A model generated the notes under the pieces. The model saw only the letters and a list, made by a program, of their open reading frames with translations. It was not told the DNA's origin and did no database searches. Positions 19,280-32,381 of a stretch of 64,000 nt of DNA are shown piece after piece (position 1 is the first letter of the stretch; each line of letters opens with the position of its first letter). Made by a program: the position numbers and the translations under genes. Location: positions 4,340,001 through 4,404,000 of the forward strand of contig NC_010681.1 in the NCBI RefSeq assembly GCF_000020125.1. The letters run 5' to 3'. The stretch is from Paraburkholderia phytofirmans PsJN (lineage in GTDB: Bacteria > Pseudomonadota > Gammaproteobacteria > Burkholderiales > Burkholderiaceae).

Positions 19280-21010
19280 TCACGCCGTCTTGTCTTCCCG
19301 CAGCTTCAATTCGCTGATCATCTGCTCGCGCATGATGAACTTCTGCACCTTGCCGGTGACGGTCATCGGCAGTTCATCGACGAAGCGGATGTACTTCGGC
19401 ACCTTGTAGTGCGCAATCTGCCCGTGGCAGAACTGCTGGATCTCTTCAGCCGTCACCTGCTCGCCCGAACGCAATACGACCCACGCACACACCTCCTCGC
19501 CGTACTTCGTGTCAGGGACGCCGAACACCTGCACGCTCTGAATCTTCGGATGCCGGAACAGAAACTCCTCGATCTCGCGCGGATAGATGTTCTCGCCGCC
19601 GCGAATCAGCATGTCCTTCAGCCGGCCGACTATGTTGCAGTAGCCTTCGGCATCGAGCGTCGCCAGATCGCCGGTATGCATCCAGCCGTCGACAATACTT
19701 TCGCGCGTCTTCGCCTCGTCGCCCCAGTAGCCCTGCATCACCGAATAACCGCGCGTGCATAGCTCGCCGGTTTCACCCACCGGCACGATCGCGCCGAGAG
19801 GATCGACGATTTTCACTTCCAGATGCGGCTGGATGCGGCCGACCGTTGTCGTGCGCTTGTCGAGCGGATCGGTCGTCGAGCTCTGGAAAGAGACCGGGCT
19901 GGTTTCCGTCATGCCATAGGCGATAGTGATTTCGCTCAGATGCATTCTGGAAACGACCTTCTTCATGGTTTCGATCGGGCAAGGCGAGCCCGCCATGATG
20001 CCGGTGCGCAAGCGCGAGAAGTCGTAGGTGGCGAAGTTCGGATGATCGAGTTCGGCGATAAACATGGTCGGCACGCCATGCAACGCGGTGCACTGCTCTT
20101 CCGCGACAGCGGCCAGCGTTGCGGCTGGGTCGAAGCCCTCGCCCGGAAACACCATTTTGGCGCCAACCGACACGCATGCCAGCACCGCCAGCACCATGCC
20201 GAAACAGTGGTACAGCGGGACGGGGATGCATAAACCGTCCTGCTCGCTCAGCCGCATCGCCATCGCAATGTAACGTGCGTTATTCACCACGTTACTGTGG
20301 GTCAGCGTCGCGCCCTTTGGATTGCCTGTCGTGCCGCTGGTGAACTGGATATTGATCGGCTCGTGGCAGGAGAGCGTGGCACCGATGGCGTCGAGCTTCG
20401 CCACGTCGAGGCACACGCGCCCGCGCTCGATCACGTCGGAAAAGGTCAGCATGCCGGGCGTTTCTGTGTCGCACATACGAATCACATAGCGCAATTCCGG
20501 CAACCTCGCCGCGTGCAGTTCACCGGGCGCCTGCGTGGCCAGTTCGGGCGCGAGCGCCTGCAGCATCTCCAGGTACATGGACGTCTTGAAGCGCTCGGCG
20601 GCGATGATTGCCTTGCACCCGACCTTGTTAAGCGCGTACTCGAGCTCCGCGAGCCTGTATGCGGGATTGATATTGACCAGCACAGCACCGATGCGCGCGG
20701 TAGCAAATTGGGTCAGTAACCATTCCACGCGATTTGGCGACCAGATGCCCACGCGGTCACCTTTCGCGATACCAAGCGTGAGCAGCCCTGCTGCCAAAAT
20801 ATCGACTTCTTCAGCGAATTCCTTCCATGTCCACCGAATGAGTTGCTCACGAAACACCACGGCCGGACGGTCCGGAAAGCTTGCCGCCGTATCGCGCAGA
20901 AACCGGCCGACCGTCGCTTCGCTCAGCGGAATGTCGGTCGACCCGCGGACATAGGACAGCCCGTCTTTGGGTTCGATGAGTGCACCTTCGCCTGACGCAT
21001 GCGTTGCCAT
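19280..21010 (-). CDS. Fatty acyl-CoA synthetase (AMP-binding ligase)
   Basis: This 576-residue member of the adenylate-forming superfamily activates a carboxylic acid, probably a medium- or long-chain fatty acid, to its CoA thioester. Motifs are clear: P-loop [18 protein letters not shown] (about residue 205), YGMTETSP, hinge region [32 protein letters not shown] and the catalytic lysine in [10 protein letters not shown] near the C-terminus. There is no signal peptide. It lies alone on the minus strand between a candidate RNA gene and the ATP synthase operon, transcribed in the operon's direction after the atpC terminator, so it has its own promoter. Confidence 0.92.
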   Translation of the reverse strand: MATHASGEGALIEPKDGLSYVRGSTDIPLSEATVGRFLRDTAASFPDRPAVVFREQLIRWTWKEFAEEVDILAAGLLTLGIAKGDRVGIWSPNRVEWLLTQFATARIGAVLVNINPAYRLAELEYALNKVGCKAIIAAERFKTSMYLEMLQALAPELATQAPGELHAARLPELRYVIRMCDTETPGMLTFSDVIERGRVCLDVAKLDAIGATLSCHEPINIQFTSGTTGNPKGATLTHSNVVNNARYIAMAMRLSEQDGLCIPVPLYHCFGMVLAVLACVSVGAKMVFPGEGFDPAATLAAVAEEQCTALHGVPTMFIAELDHPNFATYDFSRLRTGIMAGSPCPIETMKKVVSRMHLSEITIAYGMTETSPVSFQSSTTDPLDKRTTTVGRIQPHLEVKIVDPLGAIVPVGETGELCTRGYSVMQGYWGDEAKTRESIVDGWMHTGDLATLDAEGYCNIVGRLKDMLIRGGENIYPREIEEFLFRHPKIQSVQVFGVPDTKYGEEVCAWVVLRSGEQVTAEEIQQFCHGQIAHYKVPKYIRFVDELPMTVTGKVQKFIMREQMISELKLREDKTA

Positions 21011-21199
21011 GGTGTTGTCTCCGTGAGCTCAGCGGAAGCTCGTCTATTGAAATGAATTTGAAATCGATTGTGCCACCGGCGTGTGTCGCTCCGGCATCAA
21101 GTCTTACCCGCAGCGCATTGCGCGGCTGCGCGAAGCGAAGCGCCGCGTTGAATCAAAACACAATTTTGCTTACCTTTCCGTAAACGTCAAGCCGAGATC

Positions 21200-21227
21200 A
21201 AAAAAAAGCAGCCGCGAAGGCTGCTTT
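21200..21227 (-). terminator. Terminator of the ATP synthase operon
   Basis: On the minus strand AAAGCAGCC, a 5-base loop and GGCTGCTTT are followed by a T run (A run at 21200-21207 on plus). It lies 19 bp after the atpC stop. Confidence 0.92.
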
Positions 21228-21245
21228 CTCTCTGATACGTTTTGC

Positions 21246-21671
21246 CTAGTTCTGACCGCGCAGCTTGCGCAGACGCTGAATCGCAGCGAGCTGAGCCGTC
21301 GCGTACGCCAGTTCCGCTTGCGCGGTCGCGTATTCGAGGTTCGAACCCGTGTTCTGCAGCGCTTCTTCCGCACGCTTGCGTGCATCTTCAGCCTTGGCTT
21401 CGTCGAGATCCTTGCCGCGAATAGCCGTGTCGGCGAGAACCGTCACAGCGCCCGGCTGGATTTCGAGGATGCCGCCGGCGACGAAGACAAACTCTTCTTC
21501 ACCGTTTTCAGCTTCGATGCGCACCGCACCCGGACGAATCCGCGTGATGAGCGGCGTGTGGCCCGGCAGAATGCCGAGTTCACCTGCTTCGCCCGGCAGC
21601 GCGACGAACTTCGCCTGGCCCGAGAAGATCTGCTCTTCCGCGCTGACGACGTCTACCTTGATTGTTGCCAT
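21246..21671 (-). CDS. atpC: ATP synthase F1 subunit epsilon
   Basis: This 141-residue subunit belongs to the F1 central stalk and regulates ATP hydrolysis. The N-terminal beta sandwich ([32 protein letters not shown]) is followed by the two-helix C-terminal domain rich in Ala/Glu/Arg. Last gene of the operon, 209 bp after atpD; the spacer contains a direct repeat and a stem-loop. A terminator follows. Confidence 0.97.
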   Translation of the reverse strand: MATIKVDVVSAEEQIFSGQAKFVALPGEAGELGILPGHTPLITRIRPGAVRIEAENGEEEFVFVAGGILEIQPGAVTVLADTAIRGKDLDEAKAEDARKRAEEALQNTGSNLEYATAQAELAYATAQLAAIQRLRKLRGQN

Positions 21672-21701
21672 AAGTGTCGACTCCTGTGGCGACCAGAGTT
21701 G

Positions 21702-21783
21702 GCGCTTTAGCGCTTACTCGGGTCCCCTGCAAAGCTCGACGAGAGCTAACGCTTTAGCGCTGACTCTCGTCCCATGCAAGGCT
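21702..21783. repeat. Imperfect 35-bp direct repeat with nested stem-loop in the atpD-atpC spacer
   Basis: 21702-21736 and 21749-21783 match at about 29 of 35 positions, sharing CGCTTTAGCGCT, GTCCC and TGCAA. Between and across them GACGAGAG (21738-21745) pairs with CTCTCGTC (21764-21771). The 209-bp spacer is unusually long for this operon. Confidence 0.75.
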
Positions 21784-21880
21784 GGGTTGAGCGTATTAAG
21801 AGGCGCCGGCTTCGGGATTCGATACTGTGATGGTATCTGTTCCGCGCGGACGCCGGCGCCCGCTTCGTTACACCCGACCT

Positions 21881-23293
<1,413 letters not shown>

Positions 23294-23391
23294 TCAATTC
23301 TTCACTCGCGCAAAGGCGCAGTTTGGATGGGGGCGCCTAGCCGGGGTGCGCCGCGAAGGCGCACACGAAGCGGCGTGCCTGACCGTCAAGG

Positions 23392-24276
23392 TCAGACTGC
23401 CGCCGCGCCACCGACGATTTCCGACAGTTCTTTCGTGATCGCGGCCTGACGGCTCTTGTTGTACACGAGCTGCAGTTCGTTGATGACCGTCTTCGCGTTG
23501 TCCGAAGCGGCCTTCATTGCGACCATTCGTGCCGACTGTTCCGATGCCATGTTTTCCGCGACGGCCTGATAAACCAGCGCTTCGACATAACGCACCAGCA
23601 GTTCGTCCACCACTGCCTGCGCATCCGGCTCGTAGATGTAGTCCCACTGCGTGCTCGGCGTCGCGCCGTCTTCTTCCTTGCGCTCGAACTGGTCCGCCGA
23701 CAGCGGCAGCAGTTGCTCGATCACCGGCTCCTGCTTCATCGTATTGACGAAGCGCGTGTACGCCAGGTACACCGCCGAAACCTTGCCTTCCGAGTACAGG
23801 TCGAGCTGCACCTTCACCGCGCCGATCAGCTTTTCCAGATGCGGCGTATCGCCCAGATGCACGACATTCGACACCACCTTGGCGCGCAGACGATTCAGGA
23901 AACCCAGACCCTTGGTGCCGATCGCGGTTGCTTCGATCGTCTTGCCCTGGCCTTCCAGTTCCTTGAACTTCTGCAGCGACGCACGCAGCACGTTAGTGTT
24001 CATACCGCCGCACAGACCTTTATCGGTCGTAACGAGGATGATGCCGGCCGCCTTCGCGCCTTCGTTCGACACCATGAACGGGTGACGATACTCCGGGTTC
24101 GCACGGCTCATGTGTGCGGCGATATCGCGGACCTTGTCGGCATACGGGCGAGCAGCGCGCATGCGCTCCTGAGCGCGGCGCATCTTCGATGCGGCCACCA
24201 TCTCCATCGCTTTCGTGATCTTGCGCGTGTTTTGCACGCTCTTGATCTTGCCGCGAATTTCCTTCATTCCAGCCAT
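23392..24276 (-). CDS. atpG: ATP synthase F1 subunit gamma
   Basis: This 294-residue rotor shaft subunit has the diagnostic N-terminal helix [36 protein letters not shown], the internal [13 protein letters not shown] and the C-terminal helix [34 protein letters not shown]. It lies between atpA and atpD. Confidence 0.99.
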   Translation of the reverse strand: MAGMKEIRGKIKSVQNTRKITKAMEMVAASKMRRAQERMRAARPYADKVRDIAAHMSRANPEYRHPFMVSNEGAKAAGIILVTTDKGLCGGMNTNVLRASLQKFKELEGQGKTIEATAIGTKGLGFLNRLRAKVVSNVVHLGDTPHLEKLIGAVKVQLDLYSEGKVSAVYLAYTRFVNTMKQEPVIEQLLPLSADQFERKEEDGATPSTQWDYIYEPDAQAVVDELLVRYVEALVYQAVAENMASEQSARMVAMKAASDNAKTVINELQLVYNKSRQAAITKELSEIVGGAAAV

Positions 24277-24367
24277 TGCTTGCTCCTTGATCGAAGCAGC
24301 GCGGGTTCAGTTGCCTGTGGGCCGCGCTGCTTCAAGGTCCGTTTATGCCTTGTAGGTCACTCGCGGA

Positions 24368-25909
24368 TCAATAAGCGCCGGACTTCTTGAAGTCTTTGAG
24401 AGCCGTGTGCAGCAGGGCTTCGTCGTCCTTCGAGAGTTCCTTGGTGTCTTCGACGCGCTTGATCAGGTCTGCGTGCTTCGTCTTCAGGTAGTCGCGCAGG
24501 CCCTTTTCGAACGGCAGCACTTGCGCAACTTCCAGATCGTCGAGGTAGCCGTTGTTCGCTGCGAACAGCGCGACAGCCAGTTCCCACACTTGCAGCGGTT
24601 GATATTGCGGCTGCTTCAGCAGTTCCGTCACGCGGCGGCCGCGCTCCAGTTGCTTGCGGGTAGCTTCGTCGAGGTCCGAGGCGAACTGCGCGAACGCAGC
24701 CAGTTCACGGTACTGTGCGAGGTCGGTACGGATACCGCCCGACAGCTTCTTCACGACCTTCGTCTGAGCCGCACCACCAACGCGCGACACCGACACGCCG
24801 GCGTTAATTGCCGGGCGGATACCTGCGTTGAAAAGGTCGGTTTCCAGGAAGATCTGGCCGTCGGTAATCGAGATCACGTTCGTCGGAACGAATGCGGTCA
24901 CGTCACCTGCTTGCGTTTCAATGACCGGCAGTGCCGTCAGCGAACCGCTCTTGCCCTTGACCTCACCGTTGGTGAACTTCTCGACGTAGTCTTCCGACAC
25001 GCGAGCAGCACGTTCCAACAGACGCGAGTGCAGATAGAACACGTCGCCCGGGTAAGCTTCACGGCCCGGCGGACGGCGCAGCAGCAGCGAGATCTGACGG
25101 TATGCCCAAGCTTGCTTGGTCAAATCGTCATAAACGATCAGCGCGTCTTGACCGCGGTCGCGGAAGTATTCGCCCATCGTGCAGCCGGCGTACGGCGCCA
25201 GATATTGCATGGCAGCCGATTCCGAAGCCGAAGCGGCCACGACGATCGTGTATTCCAGCGCGCCGGTTTCTTCCAGCTTGCGCACCACGTTCATGATCGA
25301 CGAAGCCTTCTGGCCGATCGCGACGTAGATACAGAAGAGATTCTTGCCCTTCTGGTTGATGATCGCGTCGACTGCGACTGCGGTCTTGCCGCACTGGCGG
25401 TCGCCAATGATCAGCTCGCGCTGGCCACGGCCAACCGGCACCATCGCGTCGATCGACTTCAGACCGGTTTGGACCGGCTCCGAAACCGACTTACGCCAGA
25501 TCACGCCCGGAGCGATCTTTTCGATTGCATCGGTTTTCTTCGCGTTGATCGGGCCCTTGCCGTCGATCGGGTTGCCGAGTGCGTCGACCACGCGGCCAAG
25601 CAGTTCCGGACCCACCGGCACTTCCAGAATGCGGCCGGTCGTCTTGACCACGTCGCCTTCCGAAATGTGTTCGTACTCGCCCAGAATCACGGCGCCGACC
25701 GAGTCGCGCTCGAGGTTCAGCGCGAGACCGAAGGTGTTGCCCGGGAATTCGAGCATTTCGCCCTGCATCACTTCCGACAGGCCGTGGATACGCACGATAC
25801 CGTCGGTCACGGAGATCACGGTGCCCTGGTTGCGAACGTCTGCGCTCGCTTCAAGGCCCTGGATCCGGCTCTTGATCAGCTCGCTGATCTCAGAGGGATT
25901 GAGTTGCAT
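24368..25909 (-). CDS. atpA: ATP synthase F1 subunit alpha
   Basis: This 513-residue non-catalytic nucleotide-binding subunit starts [21 protein letters not shown]. The P-loop reads [13 protein letters not shown], with Cys in place of the more usual Thr before GKT; this variant occurs in other proteobacteria and is not a defect. The signature [17 protein letters not shown] is present. It sits 58 bp after atpH. Confidence 0.99.
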   Translation of the reverse strand: MQLNPSEISELIKSRIQGLEASADVRNQGTVISVTDGIVRIHGLSEVMQGEMLEFPGNTFGLALNLERDSVGAVILGEYEHISEGDVVKTTGRILEVPVGPELLGRVVDALGNPIDGKGPINAKKTDAIEKIAPGVIWRKSVSEPVQTGLKSIDAMVPVGRGQRELIIGDRQCGKTAVAVDAIINQKGKNLFCIYVAIGQKASSIMNVVRKLEETGALEYTIVVAASASESAAMQYLAPYAGCTMGEYFRDRGQDALIVYDDLTKQAWAYRQISLLLRRPPGREAYPGDVFYLHSRLLERAARVSEDYVEKFTNGEVKGKSGSLTALPVIETQAGDVTAFVPTNVISITDGQIFLETDLFNAGIRPAINAGVSVSRVGGAAQTKVVKKLSGGIRTDLAQYRELAAFAQFASDLDEATRKQLERGRRVTELLKQPQYQPLQVWELAVALFAANNGYLDDLEVAQVLPFEKGLRDYLKTKHADLIKRVEDTKELSKDDEALLHTALKDFKKSGAY

Positions 25910-25967
25910 TATTCGCTCCTGATAGTCAATTCTGTTGCGTGCCAGCCGCTTCAGCGCGTGAGGCGCT

Positions 25968-26507
25968 TCAGGCCGTCAGAGCCGTTTGCATGCTGGCAAG
26001 CCGCGCGCGGACCGAGGTATCGAGCACTTCGTCGCCGACTGTCACGCGTACGCCGCCGATCAACGACGGGTCGATCTCGACCGTCGGCTTCAGCTTGCGT
26101 TTGAACTTGCGTTCGAGACTTGCGACGAGGTCGTTCAACTGCGCGCCTTCGAGCGGGAATGCGCTGACGATCAGCACATCGGCCGCCCCTTCGCGGGCGT
26201 TCTTCAACTCTTCGAACTGCACAGCGATTTCCGGCAGCAATTGCAGACGATGGTTGTCCACCAGCATTTGCACCAGATTCTTCGCTTGCGCGTTGTCCTT
26301 GAGCGGCGACTTGACCGCGGCCAGCAGCAGTTCGCTAACCTGGGCGCGGCTTACTTTCGGGCTCGAGGCGATCGACAGCACTTCGGGCAGACGCGCAACC
26401 TGTGCCAGCTCCTGCACGAGCGTGGACCAGGCGGCGATGTCACCAGCTTCGGCCACGCCAAACAGCGCTTCTGCGTACGGACGGGCGATGGTTGCAAGTT
26501 CGGCCAT
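25968..26507 (-). CDS. atpH: ATP synthase subunit delta (peripheral stalk)
   Basis: This 179-residue subunit links F1 to the peripheral stalk. It begins [22 protein letters not shown] and contains the C-terminal signature [25 protein letters not shown] split around the family motif GG(V/I)xVxxGDxVxDxSVxxxL. Two bases separate it from atpF. Confidence 0.98.
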   Translation of the reverse strand: MAELATIARPYAEALFGVAEAGDIAAWSTLVQELAQVARLPEVLSIASSPKVSRAQVSELLLAAVKSPLKDNAQAKNLVQMLVDNHRLQLLPEIAVQFEELKNAREGAADVLIVSAFPLEGAQLNDLVASLERKFKRKLKPTVEIDPSLIGGVRVTVGDEVLDTSVRARLASMQTALTA

Positions 26508-26509
26508 GA

Positions 26510-26980
26510 TCAGAGCTCGGCTTTCAGTTGATTCAGCAGGTCAGCATGAGCTGCCTGGTCGACTTCGCGCTTCAGGATCTGTTCAGCGCCCTTCACAGCG
26601 AGTGCGGCGACTTCGCCGCGCAGCGTTTCGCGCGCTTTCACGACTTGCTGCTCCGCGTCGGCCTTCGCTTGCGCGATGATGCGAGCGGCTTCAGCCTGTG
26701 CCTGAGCCTTGATTTCGTCAGCGACTGCCACAGCGCGCTTTTCTGCGTCAGCAATACGTTGCTGACCGTCGTTGCGTGCCTGAGCGAGTTCCTGGTCGAC
26801 GCGCTTGTGAGCGGCTTCGAGTTCTGCCTTGCCCTTTTCAGCAGCGGACAGACCGTCAGCAATCTTCTTTGAGCGCTCGTCGAGGGCGTTGATCAGCGGC
26901 GGCCACACGAACTTCATCGTGAACCACGCGAGGATCAGGAACACGACCATTTGCGCAAACAGGGTTGCGTTGAGATTCAC
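26510..26980 (-). CDS. atpF: ATP synthase Fo subunit b
   Basis: This 156-residue subunit has one N-terminal membrane segment ([20 protein letters not shown]) and a long charged coiled coil rich in Ala, Glu and Lys. It dimerises to form the peripheral stalk. It lies 138 bp after atpE. Confidence 0.98.
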   Translation of the reverse strand: MNLNATLFAQMVVFLILAWFTMKFVWPPLINALDERSKKIADGLSAAEKGKAELEAAHKRVDQELAQARNDGQQRIADAEKRAVAVADEIKAQAQAEAARIIAQAKADAEQQVVKARETLRGEVAALAVKGAEQILKREVDQAAHADLLNQLKAEL

Positions 26981-27118
26981 GGTGTTTCCTTAAACGTTGC
27001 TAGTTCGGAAAGTGAAACGGCAAGGCGCTCATCGATTCTGTATTCGATCAGCGCCCGAGTGCCCGTTCCGCCCTGCGCCTTTACCAGTTATAGCTCAGGC
27101 GCAAACTTCCGAGGAACC

Positions 27119-27412
<294 letters not shown>

Positions 27413-27482
27413 TTAGAACTGGTTGGAACTGGGATTTAAATGAAACAAAACTAAAAACAATTCGTCGTGCGACACGCCGTGA

Positions 27483-28334
27483 TTAGTGGCTGTCGTGTGC
27501 CTGTCCGATGTACACCAGCGTCAGCATCATGAAAATGAATGCTTGCAGCAGAACGATCAGGATGTGGAAGATCGCCCAAACCGTGCCAGCGATGACGTGG
27601 CCGATGAAGCCGAGCACTGACGCGTCCGCGCCGAAACCCCACATGCTGCCGAGCAGGGCAATCAGCAGGAACAACAGTTCGCCCGCGTACATGTTGCCGA
27701 ACAGCCGAATGCCGAGCGAGACCGTCTTTGCGACGAACTCGATAATGTTCAGTGCAAGGTTCGGGATCCACAGGAGCGGATGCGCGCCGAACGGAGCGGA
27801 CAGCAGTTCGTGCACGAAGCCGCCGGCGCCCTTGATCTTGAAGTTGTAGTAAATCATCAGCGCGAACACGCCGAGTGCGATGCCGAGCGTACCGTTCAGG
27901 TCGGCGGTCGGCACGATGCGGTGATGGGGAATGACTTCCGACAGACCCAGCCAGCCGATCACGCGACCCGGCAGATCGACGGGGATGAAGTCGAGCGAGT
28001 TCATGAGCGCGACCCAGACGAACACGGTCAGGGCCAGCGGTGCGATGAAGGTACGCGTGCCGTGGATCATCGACTTCGATTGATCCTCGACCATTTCAAC
28101 CAGCATTTCGATCGCGCATTGGAAACGACCCGGCACGCCGGACGTTGCCTTGCGGGCAGCGAGATGCAGAATCAGGATCGTGGCCAGACCGCAAACGATC
28201 GACCAGAAAAGGGTGTCCAGATTCCAGACGTGAATGTCGAAAATCGACGTCTGGTGCGCTGTGGAAAAGTTCTGCAAGTGGTGCGCGATGTACTCGGACG
28301 GATCCAGAGCGCGCGTGCCTTCGCTAGCTGCCAT
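27483..28334 (-). CDS. atpB: ATP synthase Fo subunit a
   Basis: This 283-residue membrane subunit forms the proton half-channels. The essential arginine lies in the segment [16 protein letters not shown]. Several hydrophobic helices follow the family order. ATG 28334 ([15 protein letters not shown]) matches known homologues; an alternative start 18 codons upstream lies in less conserved sequence. Confidence 0.98.
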   Translation of the reverse strand: MAASEGTRALDPSEYIAHHLQNFSTAHQTSIFDIHVWNLDTLFWSIVCGLATILILHLAARKATSGVPGRFQCAIEMLVEMVEDQSKSMIHGTRTFIAPLALTVFVWVALMNSLDFIPVDLPGRVIGWLGLSEVIPHHRIVPTADLNGTLGIALGVFALMIYYNFKIKGAGGFVHELLSAPFGAHPLLWIPNLALNIIEFVAKTVSLGIRLFGNMYAGELLFLLIALLGSMWGFGADASVLGFIGHVIAGTVWAIFHILIVLLQAFIFMMLTLVYIGQAHDSH

Positions 28335-28497
28335 ATCGTTAATGCCACCCAAATTGTCGAAAATCGTCTTAGGCCGCTCCCGCAGCAATTCTGTATTGCG
28401 GGAACACGCCGGGTGCGGACCATGTCATATCCGCACTCCTGATGCCGGCGCTGCGCGCCAGCCTGAATTTTTTGCTGCTACTTTCGTTGCTGCTACC

Positions 28498-29043
28498 TTA
28501 GCGCCATGCTAAGGCGATCCAGTACGTCTTGAGCGCGATGAGGTAAGTCACGAGCAGCGGAACCCAGCGTACGTCGTGATAACAGAAGGCGATGGCTACA
28601 AACATCGCGATCGTTGTCCCCATCTTGAGCGCTTCGCCGATCATCCAGCTCATTGCTGTTTCGGCGCCGCTCAGCGTTCTCAGTCGTGCCGCGAACAACG
28701 CACTCGGCACCCAGCAGATCGCTCCTCCCAGGAACGCGGACAGCGCAGCAGCGCCCGGCGGCTTGTAGAACAGCCACCACACCAGCGTAGCACCCAGGGA
28801 CAAAACCATTTGCGCTGCCACGACCTTGAAAGGCGTGACGCGCGATGGACGGCTCACGTTAGGACCAAATAGCTTTTCAGCTTCAGTCCGCGTGAGCGGA
28901 ACGATATTGTTATCTTGCTGCTCGACATCCCACGCTTCGTCAGGTGTCGCTTGCTGACCGGTGGACGCAACGGAAGCTTTGCGTTCAGCGCGGTGTTCGT
29001 CGTGCCCATTCTTCGGCGCTTGATTCGACGTTTTGACCGCCAT
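28498..29043 (-). CDS. atpI: ATP synthase accessory protein I
   Basis: This 181-residue protein has a charged, hydrophilic first 70 residues and then four hydrophobic segments (VVAAQMVLSLGATLVWWLF, ALSAFLGGAICWVPSALFAA, AMFVAIAFCYH, VPLLVTYLIALKTYWIALAW). It assists c-ring assembly or Mg handling in homologues. First gene of the operon; its upstream gap of 860 bp must hold the main promoter. Confidence 0.93.
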   Translation of the reverse strand: MAVKTSNQAPKNGHDEHRAERKASVASTGQQATPDEAWDVEQQDNNIVPLTRTEAEKLFGPNVSRPSRVTPFKVVAAQMVLSLGATLVWWLFYKPPGAAALSAFLGGAICWVPSALFAARLRTLSGAETAMSWMIGEALKMGTTIAMFVAIAFCYHDVRWVPLLVTYLIALKTYWIALAWR

Positions 29044-29904
29044 CGCAGTGTTCCGAAAGTCTTGTTCCAGCCCGCGAGCTTACGCTGCGCTTACGGGGTT
29101 GCCGTGCAATTAAATCCGGGCGATTGTAAGCGATAGTTGCAGGCAATTCAAGACTTTAGGCCGTTCAATAACCAGCGTGAAAAGGCTCTTCACGATGCGG
29201 GAACGGCTATCTCGCCGGGTGAAACACGTCAAATGTAAGGCTGTCGGGCGGCGCCAAAACACGTGGTGTGAAACGGGGGAACTTGCCCTCGTCGACGGGT
29301 CGTTTAAACGCCGTGGCAGACGTCTCGAAAACGCAACAAACGCCGATTTCTGCCCAAGCAAGTGGACATGGCGAGCGCTGCCGGGTAGGCGCACAGCGGT
29401 GCGCGCTGATTCGCGGATCAAAGCGGCGTGTGACGATCCATAAGCAAAGCCTTCGAGAAATATCCCCTCGCTCGCGCTACATGAATGTGCTGACGACGTA
29501 GAGGCCCACTCTCACCCTTGGCGTCAGACACGCCCTCCTCCGTGAAAGTTATCCCTGTCGAGTTTGCGGCGTAACCGTTTCGCGGCTCCCAACATCCGTC
29601 AGGCTCAAATGCGCTTGGATCGCGACGGCGGCATGACAGTGCTCGTGCCGGAGGCCGCAAACTTGGAAGCCAACGAACCCCACTAGACGACTCGATATAT
29701 GAGCAATCCTGATTATCCAGCGTCGCTTTTATTTAGGAATCCATCGAATGCCGATATGGGCCACTGGCCGGCCGCAAAGTCCGATAAATACTATGCGCTT
29801 TTTGCAGACCCGCCGCGTCAAAAATCCACGGCGAGTCCAACAACCCGCGACCGGCAATCTGCCTTATCGCAAGCGATCAGATGCCTTTCCAGTCAATTCA
29901 TCCA
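29044..29904. other. Gene-free stretch between parB and the atp operon
   Basis: No credible gene was seen in these 860 bp. Open frames on both strands (for example 29418-29660 minus and 29699-30172 plus) lack ribosome sites, family motifs and the normal codon bias. The promoter of the atp operon and the 3' end of the par transcript should lie here. I could not point to a clear terminator or promoter. Confidence 0.6.
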
Positions 29905-30792
29905 TCAAGCCGTGGCGTTACCACGCAACCGGACCAGAATGCCTTCCAGCGCGTCCAGATCACCGAAGTCCACCAGCACCTGGCCGCGCCCGCGTCGGCC
30001 GAGCTTGATCTTGACCGTTGCCGCCAGCAAGTCCGACAGCTCTTCTTCGAGCCGCCGAGTATCGCGGCCACCGTCGCCGTTCGCGCGCGCCTTCACCGCT
30101 GGTGCGGCTTTTGTAGTCGCCGTCACGAGCTTTTCGGTCTCGCGCACCGACATGCGCTTGTTGACCACCTGATTGGCCAACGTGATTTGCGTCGCGGCGT
30201 CGACGGCCAGCAGCGCGCGAGCGTGACCCATGTCGAGATCGCCAGCCAACAGCATCGTCTGTACGGGCGACGCCAGGTTGAGCAGACGCAGCAGATTCGA
30301 TACCGCGCTACGCGAGCGGCCGACCGACTCCGCCGCCTGCTCGTGAGTGAAATCGAACTCGTCGAGCAAGCGCTGGATGCCCTGCGCTTCTTCCAGCGGA
30401 TTCAGATCCTCACGCTGAATGTTCTCGATCAGCGCCATCGCGGCGGCAGCCTGGTCCGGCACGTTCTTCACCAGCACCGGCACTTCGTCAAGGCCCGCGA
30501 GACGCGCCGCGCGAAACCGCCGCTCGCCGGCAATGATTTCGTAACGGTCCGCCGAGATGGGACGCACGAGGATCGGCTGCATCACGCCTTGCGCGCGGAT
30601 GCTGGCCGCCAGTTCCTGCAATGCGCCCTCGTCCATGCGCGTACGTGGCTGATATTTGCCCGCTTGCATCTTGCTAAGCGGCAGCACGTTCGGCGCCCCT
30701 TCGATCGTGACGGCCTCGGTAATGTCTGCCGTGCCGCCCAGCAATGCTTCCAGGCCGCGGCCCAATCCCTTCTTTCTCGCTACTGCGTTCAT
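29905..30792 (-). CDS. parB: Chromosome-partitioning protein ParB
   Basis: This 295-residue DNA clamp loads at parS and spreads along DNA using CTP. The N-terminal KKGLGRGLEALLGG motif contacts ParA. The CTPase motifs GERRFRAARLAGL and ENIQREDLNPLEEA are present, followed by the helix-turn-helix DFTHEQAAESVGRSRSAVSN and a C-terminal dimerisation domain. It lies 18 bp after parA. Two perfect parS sites occur within 4.6 kb (32903, 34454). Confidence 0.98.
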   Translation of the reverse strand: MNAVARKKGLGRGLEALLGGTADITEAVTIEGAPNVLPLSKMQAGKYQPRTRMDEGALQELAASIRAQGVMQPILVRPISADRYEIIAGERRFRAARLAGLDEVPVLVKNVPDQAAAAMALIENIQREDLNPLEEAQGIQRLLDEFDFTHEQAAESVGRSRSAVSNLLRLLNLASPVQTMLLAGDLDMGHARALLAVDAATQITLANQVVNKRMSVRETEKLVTATTKAAPAVKARANGDGGRDTRRLEEELSDLLAATVKIKLGRRGRGQVLVDFGDLDALEGILVRLRGNATA

Positions 30793-30810
30793 CGTGCTTC
30801 CTCGATCCGC

Positions 30811-31602
30811 TTAGGATGCTTGGGGCGCGTCATTCAATGCGCGCACCCGTTCAATCATTTCCGCGCCGAACTGCACATACGCCTGCGCACCGCGCGATGC
30901 CCTGTCGAACACCACGCCCGGCAAACCATAGCTGGGCGCCTCGGCGAGACGCACGTTGCGCGGGATCACCACGTCGAACACCTTGTCGCCGAAATGCTCT
31001 TTCAGCTGATCTGAAACTTGCTGTTGCAACGTGATGCGCGGATCGAACATCACGCGCAACAGACCGATCACCTTCAGGTCGCGGTTGAGGTTTGCGTGCA
31101 CCTGTTTGATGGTGTTGACTAGATCGGACAAGCCTTCGAGTGCGAAATACTCGCACTGCATCGGGATCACGACGCCGTGCGCTGCGCACAGGCCGTTGAG
31201 CGTCAGCAGCGACAAAGCAGGCGGGCAGTCGATCAGCACGAATTCATATTCGTTTTCGACCGCCGCGAGCGCAATCTTCAATTGACGCTCGCGGTTCTGC
31301 ACACTGACTAGTTCAACCTCGGCGCCGGCGAGTTCGCGGTTCGCAGGCAGCACGTCGTAATCGACAGCCTCCGGCCGCACCCGCGCATCGGCCACGGCGA
31401 CGCCGTCCACCAGCACTTCGTAGACGGTATTTGCGCATGCAGCCTTATCGATGCCGCTGCCCATCGTGGCGTTGCCCTGCGGGTCCAGATCGATGAGAAG
31501 GACTCGCTGTCCCTGCGCTGCCAAGCTCGCGGCCAGATTGACTGTGGTCGTCGTTTTGCCGACGCCGCCCTTCTGGTTCGCAACGCAGAAGATTTTTGCC
31601 AT
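30811..31602 (-). CDS. parA: Chromosome-partitioning ATPase ParA (Soj)
   Basis: This 263-residue ATPase has the deviant Walker A KGGVGKTTTTVNLA near the N-terminus, Walker A' LLIDLDPQGNATMG and Walker B FVLIDCPPALSLL. It has no N-terminal HTH, so it is the chromosomal Soj type. ATG 31602 is chosen because MAKIFCVANQKGGVGKTT is the family start; the frame is open further upstream only through rsmG in another frame. It is followed closely by parB. Confidence 0.98.
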   Translation of the reverse strand: MAKIFCVANQKGGVGKTTTTVNLAASLAAQGQRVLLIDLDPQGNATMGSGIDKAACANTVYEVLVDGVAVADARVRPEAVDYDVLPANRELAGAEVELVSVQNRERQLKIALAAVENEYEFVLIDCPPALSLLTLNGLCAAHGVVIPMQCEYFALEGLSDLVNTIKQVHANLNRDLKVIGLLRVMFDPRITLQQQVSDQLKEHFGDKVFDVVIPRNVRLAEAPSYGLPGVVFDRASRGAQAYVQFGAEMIERVRALNDAPQAS

Positions 31603-31697
31603 CGTTGGAGTGTCCCTTTTGCAGCTTGGATGAAGTAAAAATCGCAGGTGATGCCGGATCGGCTGTGGGGGCTGGCACGCGCCAGCCGCTGGCGCCG

Positions 31698-32381
31698 CTA
31701 GCTGCCGGCATCCACCAAAACTTTGATCAGATGTCGCTCCGCATCTAGCGACGGCACGTTCAACCGAATAATCTGTTCCACGTGGGCACCCACCGGCAAG
31801 CGCTCGATCTCGCCGTCCGGGCGCACGCCTTTCATGGCCCAGATCGCACCCTGCTCCGCAACCAGATGACGGGCCAGTGTAACGAAATCCGCGAGCTCTG
31901 CGAATGCGCGCGAGACAATTACGTCGAACTTTGCCGGTACTTCGGCGCCCGGCTGCAAAGTCTCGACCCGGCCGGTCACCACGGACAGATTCGCAAGGCC
32001 GAGTTCGGCCTTGGCCTGCGCCTGAAAAGCCGTCTTTTTGTGAACGATGTCGTTCACGGTGACGGTCCATTCCGACAGGACAATCGCCAGCACGATGCCC
32101 GGCAGGCCGCCGCCCGAGCCGACATCGAGTACTGAGGACGGACCTAGCGGCGCGAGGTGCGGCACGATCGAAAGCGAATCCAGGATGTGCTGAATCAGCA
32201 TCTGGCGCGGGTCGCGAATTGCCGTGAGGTTGTAGACGGCATTCCACTTCGACAGCAACGCGACATAGTCGAGCAGTTTGTCCAGCTGCGCGTCGCTCAA
32301 ATCAAGGCCGAGCTCGCGGACACCATCCGCCAGTAGCGGCGCCAACGCGTCCCTACCGCTTCCCTTCTCGCTCACCGTCAT
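31698..32381 (-). CDS. rsmG: 16S rRNA (guanine527-N7)-methyltransferase
   Basis: This 227-residue SAM-dependent enzyme (formerly GidB) methylates G527 of 16S rRNA. The SAM-binding motif is [30 protein letters not shown] follows. Its ATG overlaps the mnmG stop by four bases (ATGA), indicating translational coupling. parA follows after 95 bp. Confidence 0.97.
   Translation of the reverse strand: MTVSEKGSGRDALAPLLADGVRELGLDLSDAQLDKLLDYVALLSKWNAVYNLTAIRDPRQMLIQHILDSLSIVPHLAPLGPSSVLDVGSGGGLPGIVLAIVLSEWTVTVNDIVHKKTAFQAQAKAELGLANLSVVTGRVETLQPGAEVPAKFDVIVSRAFAELADFVTLARHLVAEQGAIWAMKGVRPDGEIERLPVGAHVEQIIRLNVPSLDAERHLIKVLVDAGS

Noticed and set aside
29699..30172. 157-codon plus-strand frame overlapping parB
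   Set aside because: Half of it is antisense to parB; the rest lacks coding bias and a ribosome site.
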